From contig CATOSZ010000003.1 in NCBI GenBank assembly GCA_951812805.1, positions 450,557-514,556 on the forward strand: DNA of 64,000 bases, in the 5' to 3' direction. The position numbers and the translations under genes are program-made. Every line of letters begins with the position of its first letter. The stretch's first letter is position 1. The notes beneath the pieces were generated by a model, which made no database searches, was not told where the DNA came from, and saw only the letters and a list, made by a program, of their open reading frames with translations. Below are positions 15,942 to 24,511 of this stretch, piece by piece. This DNA is from an uncultured Alphaproteobacteria bacterium (lineage in GTDB: Bacteria > Pseudomonadota > Alphaproteobacteria > GCA-2731375).

Positions 15942-16616
15942 CTACAACACCCCCGACAGTGCCGCCCGGCCGTCCTCGGTCAGGCGGACCTGGCGGCGTT
16001 TGTCGGTGCGGACGATCCAGCCGGCCGCAAAGGCCCGTTCGGCCACCGCCGCGCCCAGCGCGCCGCCGAGGTGGGGGCGCCGCTCGCTCCAATCCAGGCA
16101 CTGGCGGGCGAACAGGCGGCGCTTGGCGCGCGCGGCCGAAACGTCGATCCCGAGGTCGGCCATCACCGCGCCCCCCGCCGTCGTCAGATGAAAATCCCGC
16201 CCTTCGGGTCGGATCGCCCCGCCTGCCTCCAGGCCGCGGGCCAGCGCCACGCCGAGGCGGCCGGCCAAATGGTCGTAGCAGAGCCGTGCGTCGCGCAGTC
16301 CCATCGCCTCAGCCGTCGGCGAGCGGTGCGGGACCGGCCGGGCGACGGCCAGGCGATCCAGCGCTTCCAGCGCGTCCGCCACCTCCACCCCGGCGAGCCG
16401 GTAATAGCGATGGCGGCCCTGACGCTCGCACACCAGCAGGCGGGCCGCGACCAGCTTCGCCAGATGCGCGCTCGTCGTCGCCGCGCCGACACCGGCGAGG
16501 CCCGCCAGTTCCGTCGCCGTCAGGGCCCGCCCGTCGAACAGCGCCGCCAGCATCGCCGCCCGCGCCGGGTTGCCGATCATCGCGCCGATCTCGGCCATTG
16601 AAGGTTCTGCATCCAT
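15942..16616 (-). CDS. ArsR family winged-helix regulator
   Basis: Product of about 224 residues. The N-terminal winged helix (residues 1-90) has LAGVGAATTSAHLAKLVAAR as recognition helix and RHRYYRLAG as wing, typical of ArsR/SmtB proteins. About 130 further residues make a helical domain with no metal-site cysteines, so it probably senses something other than a metal or acts as a redox-independent repressor. I chose the ATG at 16616; upstream ATGs at 16643 and beyond would overlap a TTCGT-N6-ACGAA palindrome. It is divergent from the DUF6058-like gene and may regulate it and itself. Confidence 0.8.
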   Translation of the reverse strand: MDAEPSMAEIGAMIGNPARAAMLAALFDGRALTATELAGLAGVGAATTSAHLAKLVAARLLVCERQGRHRYYRLAGVEVADALEALDRLAVARPVPHRSPTAEAMGLRDARLCYDHLAGRLGVALARGLEAGGAIRPEGRDFHLTTAGGAVMADLGIDVSAARAKRRLFARQCLDWSERRPHLGGALGAAVAERAFAAGWIVRTDKRRQVRLTEDGRAALSGVL

Positions 16617-16618
16617 AT

Positions 16619-16634
16619 TTCGTTCATACACGAA
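16619..16634. promoter_or_regulatory. Candidate ArsR-type operator palindrome
   Basis: TTCGT at 16619-16623 and ACGAA at 16630-16634 form a perfect inverted repeat with a 6-base spacer, in the region between the divergent ArsR gene and the DUF6058-like gene. The size and position suit an ArsR dimer operator; binding is inferred. Confidence 0.5.
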
Positions 16635-16704
16635 CTGTTTCATGATGACAAGGGCGCCGCCGCGCGCTGCAATGGGCCGCACCGAAACGGAGGAGACGAG
16701 AGCC

Positions 16705-17439
16705 ATGAACGCCCCGCTGATCTGCCCGCGCGCCGCCTTGGACGGTTATCTCCAGGCGCGCTACCTGACGGCCGAGCAGTTGTCGGCCGCGAGTGGCCTG
16801 CCTGTGGCCCGCCTCGACGACCTGGTCGCCGCCGGCTGCATGCCCGGCCCGAGCTATGAGATCCACGCGGCGGAGACGATCCACGCCTTTGTCAACGACG
16901 TGGCCACGACCGTCGTCGAGCGTCCGATGGCCCGCTGGTTCGCCCGGGACCTCGTGCCCTGGCTCGCCGCGCTGGCGCCGCGTTTGACCACCACTTCGCC
17001 GCAAGCCCTGGTACCGGAGATCGCCGCGACATTGAAGGCCGACTTCCGCACCGGCCTCGCCCGTCACGCCCGAGGCGAAGCGGCCTTCGACGGCGTAATC
17101 GATCGCGCGGGAGAAATCGACGAAGCGCGCCTCGACGCCCATTTCGCCGAGCATGTCCTGGTCCATTGGCGTCGGGGGACCTGGGGCATCTGTGTCTATG
17201 ATTCCCACCGCATGGAGAACGTCGCCCGCAAGACCCTGGCGGTCGTCCGCCTGCGCCGCCTGACCGAGGACGGCCGCAAGAGCGCCTACACCGCGCCGGA
17301 GGCCACCGCCGTCCGGGCCGCCATCGCGGAATACGACGCCATCGTCCCGCCCTTCTCCCCCCACGACCACCACGAGTCCTCGCGGGCGCAGCTGGGGGAA
17401 GCAGCACTGGCCGTGCTGAACCAAGAACAGTCGGACTAG
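16705..17439 (+). CDS. DUF6058-like protein
   Basis: Product of 244 residues, soluble, with no signal peptide. The N-terminus reads like a MerR-type helix-turn-helix (YLTAEQLSAASGLPVARLDDL) leading to GCMPGPSYEI, a combination I associate with the uncharacterised DUF6058 family; this assignment is from memory of the pattern only. The C-terminal half has HVLVHWRRGTWGICVYDSH. The ATG at 16705 follows GGAGGAGACGAGAGCC. It is divergent from the ArsR regulator and shares the candidate operator. The function is unknown. Confidence 0.6.
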   Translation: MNAPLICPRAALDGYLQARYLTAEQLSAASGLPVARLDDLVAAGCMPGPSYEIHAAETIHAFVNDVATTVVERPMARWFARDLVPWLAALAPRLTTTSPQALVPEIAATLKADFRTGLARHARGEAAFDGVIDRAGEIDEARLDAHFAEHVLVHWRRGTWGICVYDSHRMENVARKTLAVVRLRRLTEDGRKSAYTAPEATAVRAAIAEYDAIVPPFSPHDHHESSRAQLGEAALAVLNQEQSD

Positions 17440-17524
17440 AATTATGTAAAAAACAAGATGCCCCCGCACGGACTCATGCTAGCCTTGGCGTGCGAGGTGA
17501 GCATGTCGTAAAGGGGGCTCCACG

Positions 17525-18364
17525 ATGTCGATCAAACGCATCCTCCTGGTTCTCTCCGGCAGTCCGGCCGACCTTGCCGCCGCGCGCGCCGCCTTCTCCA
17601 CCGCGAAACACCTGGATGCCCGTCTCGAAGCCCTCCATGTCGAGGGGGAGATCGCCAATGGGCTGCCCTACATCGAACAAGGCCTGAGCGAGGGCGCGCT
17701 CACCCGCGAGTTCACGCGTGCCCGTGAGGCGCAGGAGCGCGCCGCCGGCACCGCCCGCGAAGCCTTCGAAACCGCAAGACTCGAAGCCGGCCTCGGCGAC
17801 GGCGCGGCGCTATGGCGGACGGAACGCGGGCGCGTCGCGGATGTCGTCGGTTCCGAGGGGCGGGTCTACGACCTGACCGTGATCGCCGCCGGCGCCCAGT
17901 TCATCGGCGCTTCGGCCGCGGACGTCATCGCCGCCGCCCTGTTCGAAACCGGTCGTCCCGTCCTGGTCGTCCCCGACGCCGCGCCGGCCGTGTTCGGCCG
18001 TCGTGTCCTCATCGGCTGGAACCGCGGCACGCCGGCGGCCCGGGCGGTCGCCGCGGCGCTGCCCCTGCTTGCCGGTGCCGAAGCGGTCGTCGTCGCCTAT
18101 ATCGGCACCGGCGCCAAGACCGGCCCGGGCCCGGAAGCGATCTGCCGCAATCTGGAGGCGCACGGCATCGAGGCGGTACCGCGCGCGATCGGCGCCGTCG
18201 ACGGTTCCGTCGCCGAGGGGCTGCGGCAGGCCGCGCGCGAGGTGGCGGCCGACCTGATGGTGACCGGTGCCTATTCCCACAGCCGAATACGCGAGATGGT
18301 CCTGGGCGGTGTCACCAGCGAGATGCTGGCGCACACCGAGCTGCCGCTATTGATGTCGCATTGA
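17525..18364 (+). CDS. Universal stress protein, tandem UspA
   Basis: Product of 279 residues with two UspA domains. The second carries a nucleotide-binding loop, GAYSHSRIREMVLGG from G248, matching the family pattern G-x2-H-x-R; the first is degenerate (GAQFIGASAADV). ATP-binding Usp proteins help survive stress and are cytoplasmic. It is transcribed alone, 85 bases after the DUF6058-like gene. The upstream spacer has an ATGCT/AGCAT inverted repeat at 17476-17504, of unknown meaning. Confidence 0.88.
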   Translation: MSIKRILLVLSGSPADLAAARAAFSTAKHLDARLEALHVEGEIANGLPYIEQGLSEGALTREFTRAREAQERAAGTAREAFETARLEAGLGDGAALWRTERGRVADVVGSEGRVYDLTVIAAGAQFIGASAADVIAAALFETGRPVLVVPDAAPAVFGRRVLIGWNRGTPAARAVAAALPLLAGAEAVVVAYIGTGAKTGPGPEAICRNLEAHGIEAVPRAIGAVDGSVAEGLRQAAREVAADLMVTGAYSHSRIREMVLGGVTSEMLAHTELPLLMSH

Positions 18365-18372
18365 CGGCCGGT

Positions 18373-19155
18373 CTAAGCCGCGCGCACCACAGGATTGCGC
18401 AGCACGCCGATGCCGTCGATCTCGACCTCGACCACGTCGCCGGCCCTGATATCCAGCGTCGGGCCGTCGGCGCCCATCCACACGACGTCGCCCGGGTGCA
18501 GGACCAGATACCGGCTCATCCGCGCGATGAAGTGCGCGACGCCGAAAATCATGTCGTTGGTGGCGAACCGGCAGGCGGTCTCGCCGTTGATGCGAACCGT
18601 CGTGGTCAGCGCATCGAGATCGACATCGGTTTCGATCCAGGGCCCCATGGGCGCGAAGGTCTCGGTGTTCTTGGCACGCCACAGCGTGCGGTCGGTCTTC
18701 TGCCAGGTTCGCTCCGAAACGTCGTTGCCGATGGTGTAGCCCAGCACGTAATCGAGTGCCTCGGCCTCGTCGACCTTATGGCAGCGCCGGCCGATGACGG
18801 CGACCAACTCGCCCTCGTACTGCACCTTGTCCGTGGCATCGGACGGGATGACGATCTCGGCCCCGTGCGGAACGAGCGCGTTGTTGGCCCGGTAGCCGAC
18901 GTCCGCCGCCTCGGGCAGATTGACCGGCGTGCCGACCAGCTCCGCCGCCTCCATCACATGGGCGGCGTAGTTCAGGCCGGCGGCATAGAAGGTCGGCGGG
19001 ACCACCGGGACCAGCACCTCGACCGCGTCCAGCGCCAGACGGGCGCCGGTCGGCCCGGCCTCGGTGAAGGGATCGCCGTAGTGCTCGAGGACCTCGTCAC
19101 CCTCGACGAGGCCATAGGCGACGCGGCCGCCGTGCCGGTAGCGCAACCAACGCAT
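18373..19155 (-). CDS. Fumarylacetoacetate hydrolase family protein
   Basis: Product of 260 residues. The FAH fold is recognised by FYAAGLNYAAHVMEA, the metal-binding acidic segments including VQYEGELVAVIG, GYTIGNDVSERTWQ, and the closing GDVVEVEIDGIGVLRNPV. Family members cleave C-C bonds of beta-diketones or decarboxylate/hydrate aromatic-cleavage products using Mg2+. The short N-terminal domain is of the bacterial hydratase/hydrolase type rather than true tyrosine-pathway FAH. The ATG at 19155 follows GGGAGAGAGAG. A GST-like gene is divergent; GST-type isomerases often accompany FAH genes in aromatic catabolism, so the pair may work together. Confidence 0.88.
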   Translation of the reverse strand: MRWLRYRHGGRVAYGLVEGDEVLEHYGDPFTEAGPTGARLALDAVEVLVPVVPPTFYAAGLNYAAHVMEAAELVGTPVNLPEAADVGYRANNALVPHGAEIVIPSDATDKVQYEGELVAVIGRRCHKVDEAEALDYVLGYTIGNDVSERTWQKTDRTLWRAKNTETFAPMGPWIETDVDLDALTTTVRINGETACRFATNDMIFGVAHFIARMSRYLVLHPGDVVWMGADGPTLDIRAGDVVEVEIDGIGVLRNPVVRAA

Positions 19156-19199
19156 GCTCTCTCTCCCATTCTTCGAAACCCGACCCGCCGGCCACTTTG

Positions 19200-19258
19200 C
19201 CCGGGCCGGTGAGCCTGTCAAGGCGAGGCGCGCGCCTTGACATGCTCACCGGCCCGGG
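19200..19258. other. Long near-perfect palindrome between divergent genes
   Basis: Arms of 26 bases at 19200-19225 and 19233-19258 match with one mismatch (C/A at the sixteenth base) around a 7-base loop AGGCGCG. The ends are CCCGGGCCGGTGAGC and its complement. It sits between the divergent FAH and GST genes, upstream of both, with no T-run. It may be a regulatory cruciform or leader hairpin; it does not share sequence with the 2.3-5 kb repeats. Confidence 0.8.
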
Positions 19259-19271
19259 TGATGTCTCGCCA

Positions 19272-19925
19272 ATGCGTCTAATCGGCCGCCACGCTTCACC
19301 CTATGTCCGCCGGGTCGCCGTGACCTTGCGTCACTACGGCCTCGACTACGCCCACGAACCGGTGATGCCGTTCGGGCCGGGCAAGACCGCGGTCGCGGCC
19401 CACAATCCGCTGGCCCGGGTGCCGGTGCTGGTGCTCGACGACGGGGTGCCGTTGATCGACAGCGCGGCGATCCTCGACCATCTCGACCAGTGCGCGGGGC
19501 CGGCACAAAGCCTGACGCCCGCCGCGGGGCCGGCGCGGCGCGACGTGCTGAACACGCTTGCCGTCTGCACGGGCACGATGGAAAAGCTGGTCGCCGTGCT
19601 CTACGAACGTCACTTCCGCCCGCGCGAGACCTGGCATCGGCCCTGGATCGAGGCCTGCGAAAACCAGGTCCACGACGGCTTCGCCTGGCTGGAAACCCGC
19701 CTCGCGTCCGACTGGCTGTGCGAGGGGCGAATGACCCAGGCCGACCTCACCTTGGCGGTATTCTGGGCCTTCGGTCGGGCCAAACGGCCGGGCTTCTTCG
19801 CCCGCCTCAGCTGCCCCCGCATCACGGCCCTCACCGACCGGCTGGAAGCGACTGAGCCGTTTCAGGCGACGACGCCGGAAGCGGAGACCTTGACGAACGA
19901 CCTCGCCCGCTACTCCTGCGGATAG
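19272..19925 (+). CDS. Glutathione S-transferase family protein
   Basis: Product of 217 residues. The thioredoxin-like N-terminus begins MRLIGRHASPYVRRVAVTLR, with NPLARVPVLVLDDG as cis-proline loop and LIDSAAILDHLD as the glutathione-binding D-S segment; the helical C-terminal domain follows. The start at ATG 19272 leaves the long palindrome upstream. The end overlaps the convergent DUF35 gene by 16 bases. Next to an FAH-family gene, a maleylacetoacetate-isomerase-like role is possible but not shown. Confidence 0.85.
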   Translation: MRLIGRHASPYVRRVAVTLRHYGLDYAHEPVMPFGPGKTAVAAHNPLARVPVLVLDDGVPLIDSAAILDHLDQCAGPAQSLTPAAGPARRDVLNTLAVCTGTMEKLVAVLYERHFRPRETWHRPWIEACENQVHDGFAWLETRLASDWLCEGRMTQADLTLAVFWAFGRAKRPGFFARLSCPRITALTDRLEATEPFQATTPEAETLTNDLARYSCG

Positions 19926-20428
19926 CGCCAGGGCTCGGGCTGGTCGGCGTCTTCGTCGATGGTCCAGTGCGGGATCGCGAAGCCCTCCTCGACATCGGCG
20001 AAGACCATCCGGACCCGGGTGCCGATGCCGACGCGCTTGACCATCTCCGGCGGCGCCAGCGTGCCGTCGGCCGTCGTCAGGTTGCCGACGACGCGGATCG
20101 CTTCGTGCTCGCTCGGTTGGCCCTTCTGGATGTCGAGGTCGACCAGCAGCACCATGTAGGGCGTATGCGCCTTGAAGGCGGGCTGAATGGCGTGATGCAC
20201 CTCGTTGTAGGAATGCACCGCGCCCTTGCCCTCGACGGCGACCCACTCGTTCTCGGCCCCGCCGCACCAGGGACAGGCCGCACCCGGGGGATAGTGGATC
20301 AGGTCGCAGGCGACGCAGCGCTGCAGGTGAAAGTCGTGCGCCGCGCAATAGCGGAAATACGGCAGGTTCTCGTTCTCGAGATCCTCCAGCGTGAGGGTCA
20401 TGCCCAGATAGTCGGCTCGGATCGTCAT
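19910..20428 (-). CDS. DUF35 / OB-fold acyl-CoA partner protein
   Basis: Product of 172 residues. The N-terminal half has a rubredoxin-like zinc ribbon (CVACDLIHYPPGAACPWCGG), and the rest is an OB-fold domain with GAVHSYNEVHH. DUF35 proteins bind acyl-CoA and form complexes with thiolase-fold enzymes. It lies 19 bases downstream of such a gene on the same strand, so the two should form one complex. In steroid side-chain degradation an analogous DUF35-thiolase complex works as a retro-aldolase. The ATG at 20428 follows GGAGCGAAGAG. Confidence 0.85.
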   Translation of the reverse strand: MTIRADYLGMTLTLEDLENENLPYFRYCAAHDFHLQRCVACDLIHYPPGAACPWCGGAENEWVAVEGKGAVHSYNEVHHAIQPAFKAHTPYMVLLVDLDIQKGQPSEHEAIRVVGNLTTADGTLAPPEMVKRVGIGTRVRMVFADVEEGFAIPHWTIDEDADQPEPWRYPQE

Positions 20429-20447
20429 ATCTCTTCGCTCCCTCCGC

Positions 20448-21704
20448 TCAACCGCGCCGCATGACCATGGCCGAGCCGGTGCCCGGCATGGCCCAGCCCA
20501 GGTTGGCCGTCAGTTCCGGATCTTTCACCTGGCGGCAGCCGCCTTCGCCGTAGTCGTAGGTGTGCTGGCGTTTGCCGTCCGGCCCGATGGGGCAGGAATC
20601 GTCGATGTCGCGGCGCAGCTGCCGGGTGTTCTCGATCACCATGTTCATGCCGTGGGTATAGCCCTCGCAGAGATGGCCGCCTGAGGTGTTGTTCGGCCGC
20701 GCCCCGCCGAGGCGCATCGTGCCGTTCGAAACATACTCGCCGCCCTCGCCCTTCTTGCAGAAGCCGTAGTCCTCGAGCTGCAGCATGGTCGTGAAGGTGA
20801 AGGCGTCGTAGGACCCGGTGATGTCGATATCCTCCGGGCCGACGCCGGCGTTCGGCCACAGGATGTCCTTGGCGTAATGGCCTGCGACCGTGGAAATCGG
20901 TCCCGCCTGATAGTGCAGGTCCATGCGCGGCTTGTTGACCCGGCCCGCCACCGCCTGGATCAGCACGGGATGATGGCGGCAGTCGCGCGCCCGTTCCGCT
21001 CGCGTGACGATGATGCAGGTCGCGCTGTCGGTCTCGACGCAGCAGTCCAGCAGATGCAGCGGCTTCACGATGATGCGGCTGTTGACCACGTCGTCCACCG
21101 TATAGCGCTGCTTGTAGTAGGCCTTGGGATTGTTCGAGGCGTGCTCGGAATGGATCACCTTGACCATGGCGATCTGCTCCGGCGTGGTGCCGTAGTCGTA
21201 CATGTGGCGCATGAAGGTAGGCGCGAACATCTGTCCGGCGCTCTGCCAGCCATAGGCGCGCTGGTGGATCTGGTCGCCGACGATGGGCGCCGCCGACCGG
21301 GCGCCGGTGCCGCCGATGCGGACCTGGCTGTAACCGTTCATGGCGCGGAAGATCGCGACGGTCTTGCACATGCCGGCCTCGATGACGCCAATGGCGATGC
21401 CGATCAGCGCCTCGGTCGAGGAGCCGCCGCCGAAGCAGTCCATGTAGAAATTCAGCCGGATGCCGAGATCGCCGGCGATGAAGGGCGCGAAGGTGCTATC
21501 GCCGCTGGAGTAGGACAGCATGCCGTCGACCTCGGTGTTGTCGAGGCCGGCGTCCGCCATGGCGTTGCGGACCGCCTCCACGCCGAGCGCGCGGGTGGTC
21601 CGGCCGGAGCCGCGGACGTACGGCGTCTCGCCGACGCCGACGATGGCGTATTTATCACGGAGATACTTCGGCGTGGTGCCGTCGGTTTCGGCGCTGCTGC
21701 TCAT
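20448..21704 (-). CDS. Thiolase-fold lipid-transfer/aldolase-like protein
   Basis: Product of 418 residues with the SCP2-thiolase/lipid-transfer fold. A cysteine, C90, is kept in DCFGGGSSTEAL, but the two catalytic histidine positions of thiolases are tyrosines: GSYDAF (Y299) where thiolases have HDxF, and GYTHG (Y349) where they have GHP. That double His-to-Tyr pattern is known from Ltp2-type aldolases that need a DUF35 partner, and one lies just downstream. I therefore infer an aldolase-like C-C cleavage on an acyl-CoA rather than thiolysis. The start is ATG 21704 rather than the longer upstream frame. Confidence 0.78.
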   Translation of the reverse strand: MSSSAETDGTTPKYLRDKYAIVGVGETPYVRGSGRTTRALGVEAVRNAMADAGLDNTEVDGMLSYSSGDSTFAPFIAGDLGIRLNFYMDCFGGGSSTEALIGIAIGVIEAGMCKTVAIFRAMNGYSQVRIGGTGARSAAPIVGDQIHQRAYGWQSAGQMFAPTFMRHMYDYGTTPEQIAMVKVIHSEHASNNPKAYYKQRYTVDDVVNSRIIVKPLHLLDCCVETDSATCIIVTRAERARDCRHHPVLIQAVAGRVNKPRMDLHYQAGPISTVAGHYAKDILWPNAGVGPEDIDITGSYDAFTFTTMLQLEDYGFCKKGEGGEYVSNGTMRLGGARPNNTSGGHLCEGYTHGMNMVIENTRQLRRDIDDSCPIGPDGKRQHTYDYGEGGCRQVKDPELTANLGWAMPGTGSAMVMRRG

Positions 21705-21813
21705 CTGGAATTCTCCCGGACGGGGATGGGGTGGGAGCGCAAGGGTGGCCCGAGTCCCGCACCCATGCAAGCCCCGCCCTGACGCACCACGGGCCGACTT
21801 GCTATAGAGGGCC

Positions 21814-23334
21814 ATGAGCGACGAGGCGGACACGGCGAGCGGGGCGCCGGAGATCTCCGGCTTCCATCGCACCGCCATCCTGGTGACGGTGACGATGTCG
21901 GTCGCGCTCTATGCGATGACCATCACCATCGCCAACGTGTCGCTGCCGCAGATGCAGGGGGCGCTGTCGGCGACCGTCGATCAGATCGCGCTCGTCGTCA
22001 CCTTCAACATCGTCGCCACCGCCGTCGCCACACCGATGACCGGCTGGCTGGCGGCCCGGTTCGGGCGGCGGCGCACGATGCTCGTCGCGATGGGCGGCTT
22101 TACGGTGGCGACCCTGTTCTGCGGCCTGTCCGACGGCCTCGCCGAGCTGGTCGGGTTTCGCTTCATGCAGGGCTTCTTCGGCGCGCCGATCGCGCCGCTG
22201 GCCCAGGCGATCGTGCTGGCGAGCTATCCCAAGGAGAGGCACGGCACGGTGACGGCGATCTTCGGCATGGGCGTCGTGCTGGGTCCGGTCTTCGCCCCGA
22301 CGCTGGGCGGCTATCTGAGCGAGGCCTACAGCTGGCGCTGGGTGTTCTATTTGATGGTGCCCTTCGGCGTGATGTGCCTGGCCGGGATCTGGGTCTTCAT
22401 CCGCGTCGTCGACGAGCGCCAGCGCCTGCCGCTCGACTGGACCGGTTTCCTCGCGCTCGCCATCGCCATCGCCGCCATGCAGTTCATGCTCGACCGGGGC
22501 GAGCGGGCGGCCTGGTTCGAATCGCCCGAGATCATCGTCGAGGCGGCCATCGCCCTCATTGCACTGCATATCTTCATCGTGCAGATCCTGACCTCGGACC
22601 GGCCGTTCATCGACCCCCGCCTCTTCCTCGACCGCAACTTCGCCGTCGGCCTGCTGCTGACCTTGATCTTCGGCATGTTGATGTTCACGCCGATCGTCCT
22701 CTTTCCCTCGATGCTGCAAAGCCTGAAGGGCTATCCGGACTCGATCATCGGCGCGCTGATCGCCGCGCGCGGCGCCGGTACCCTCGTCGGCTTCATCTGC
22801 CTGCTGTTCGGCAACAAGCTCGACCCGCGGATCTGGATCACCCTCGGCTTCGGCCTGCAGGGCCTGGCCGGCGTGGCGATGACCCAGTTCGACATCAACG
22901 TCACCACCTTCGACATCGCCTGGACCACCTTCCTCCAGGGCCTCGGTGTCGGCTTCCTCTGGGTGCCGCTGACCCTGGTGACCTTCGCGACCCTCGATCC
23001 GCGTCATTTGCCGACGGGGATGTCGATGTTCCACCTGCTGCGCAACATCGGCTCGTCGGTGCACGTCTCGCTTTCGATCGCGCTGGTCATCCATATGAGC
23101 AAGGTGAACTACGCCGAGCTCTCGGAGCATGTCTCGCCCTACCGGGAAAGCTGGCGTTTCCCGCTCGACGGACTGGATCCCGACTCCGTCGCCGGCCTCG
23201 CCCGGATCGGCGGCGAGGTGCGCCGCCAGGCGACCATGATCGGCTATATCGACGCCTTCCATCTTTATGCCGCGACGGCGCTCGCAGTGGTCCCGCTCAT
23301 CCTGCTGGTGCGGTGGCGAAAGCCGGAGGCTTGA
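21814..23334 (+). CDS. MFS transporter, DHA2 (EmrB/QacA) family
   Basis: Product of 506 residues, an inner-membrane drug:H+ antiporter-like carrier with about 14 membrane segments. The DHA2 signatures are visible: IANVSLPQMQGAL after helix 1, GWLAARFGRRRTM as motif A, and GPVFAPTLGGYLSE as motif C of exporters. Such proteins expel amphipathic compounds using the proton gradient. It is divergent from the thiolase/DUF35 operon and 47 bases ahead of the MetE-like gene. The substrate is unknown. Confidence 0.88.
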   Translation: MSDEADTASGAPEISGFHRTAILVTVTMSVALYAMTITIANVSLPQMQGALSATVDQIALVVTFNIVATAVATPMTGWLAARFGRRRTMLVAMGGFTVATLFCGLSDGLAELVGFRFMQGFFGAPIAPLAQAIVLASYPKERHGTVTAIFGMGVVLGPVFAPTLGGYLSEAYSWRWVFYLMVPFGVMCLAGIWVFIRVVDERQRLPLDWTGFLALAIAIAAMQFMLDRGERAAWFESPEIIVEAAIALIALHIFIVQILTSDRPFIDPRLFLDRNFAVGLLLTLIFGMLMFTPIVLFPSMLQSLKGYPDSIIGALIAARGAGTLVGFICLLFGNKLDPRIWITLGFGLQGLAGVAMTQFDINVTTFDIAWTTFLQGLGVGFLWVPLTLVTFATLDPRHLPTGMSMFHLLRNIGSSVHVSLSIALVIHMSKVNYAELSEHVSPYRESWRFPLDGLDPDSVAGLARIGGEVRRQATMIGYIDAFHLYAATALAVVPLILLVRWRKPEA

Positions 23335-23381
23335 GAAGCGTGCTTTAATGTCGCTTGGCCACCGAAGCCGGAGGATCGCCG

Positions 23382-24503
23382 ATGCCGACCCCACCGCTCC
23401 GCCCGCGTGCCGACCATGTCGGCAGCCTGCTTCGCCCAGACGCCGTCAAGCAGGCGCGACGGGCCCATTTCGAGGCGGGCAGTCTGTCCGCCGAAGGCTT
23501 GGCCGCGGCGGAGGACACGGCGATCCGCGAGGCCGTGGCGATGCAGGAAGCGGTGGGCCTGCCCGCGGTGACGGACGGGGAATACCGCCGATCGTTCTGG
23601 CACTATGATTTCATGGGCGGCCTCACCGGTCTCGACCTGGTGGAGCGGGACCAGGGCCTGCAATTCAAGGGGGCGACGCTGCGCCCCATCTTTCCGACCA
23701 TAACCGCCCGGCTCGATTTTCCCGACGACCATCCGATGCTGGCGCACTATCGCTATCTGGCCTCGCTCGCTTCGGTCACGCCGAAGATGTCGATCCCCGG
23801 GCCGAGCTGCTGCCACTTCCGCACCGCCAAGGACGACATCCACCCGGTCGACTACCGCGACGTCGAGCGGCTGTTCGGCGATCTCGCCCGGACCTATGCC
23901 AAGGCGGTGGCCGCCTTCTACGCCGCCGGCTGCCGCTATCTGCAGATGGACGACATCTTCTTCGCCTATCTCTGCGACGAGAAAATCCGCGCCGCCAAGC
24001 GGGCCGAGGGCTTCGACCCCGATTGGCTGATCGGCGCCTACGCCGACGTCATGGGCAAGGCGATCGCCGAGCGCCCGGCCGACATGACCATCGCCATGCA
24101 TCTCTGCCGCGGCAACTTTCGTTCCACCTGGATGGCGGAGGGCGCCTACGATCCCGTCGCCGACGCGGTCTTCAACCGGACCGGTATCGACGTCTTCTTC
24201 ATGGAATACGACAGCGAACGGGCCGGCGGGCTGGAGCCGCTGCGCCTACTGGCAAAGGGCCCGCAGCGGGTCCTGCCGGGCTTCATCACCACCAAAACCG
24301 GCACGCTGGAGAGCGTCGACGACCTGCAACGCCGCTTCGACGCGGCGGCAGCGTTCGCCGACATCGACCAGCTCGGCATCGCGCCGCAATGCGGTTTCGC
24401 CTCGACGGAAGAGGGCAACGTCATCACCGAGGACGACCAGAAGCGGAAACTGGAACTCGTCGTCCGAACCGCCGAAACCATCTGGGGCGCGGTCGCCGAT
24501 TGA
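23382..24503 (+). CDS. MetE C-terminal-like methyltransferase
   Basis: Product of 373 residues resembling the catalytic half of cobalamin-independent methionine synthase. The likely zinc ligands are H and C of MHLCRGN and C of QCGFAS. The short length lacks the N-terminal MetE domain, so it may use a different methyl donor; such stand-alone forms are often annotated as 5-methyltetrahydropteroyltriglutamate-homocysteine methyltransferase. The ATG at 23382 has GGAGG seven bases upstream and is preferred to a TTG 27 bases earlier. Its exact methyl donor and acceptor are not evident. Confidence 0.8.
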   Translation: MPTPPLRPRADHVGSLLRPDAVKQARRAHFEAGSLSAEGLAAAEDTAIREAVAMQEAVGLPAVTDGEYRRSFWHYDFMGGLTGLDLVERDQGLQFKGATLRPIFPTITARLDFPDDHPMLAHYRYLASLASVTPKMSIPGPSCCHFRTAKDDIHPVDYRDVERLFGDLARTYAKAVAAFYAAGCRYLQMDDIFFAYLCDEKIRAAKRAEGFDPDWLIGAYADVMGKAIAERPADMTIAMHLCRGNFRSTWMAEGAYDPVADAVFNRTGIDVFFMEYDSERAGGLEPLRLLAKGPQRVLPGFITTKTGTLESVDDLQRRFDAAAAFADIDQLGIAPQCGFASTEEGNVITEDDQKRKLELVVRTAETIWGAVAD

Positions 24504-24511
24504 AGCCCCGG

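Noticed and set aside
22510..22530. GGTTCGAATC resembling a tRNA T-loop
   Set aside because: It lies inside the transporter gene, and no acceptor stem or anticodon arm can be drawn around it.
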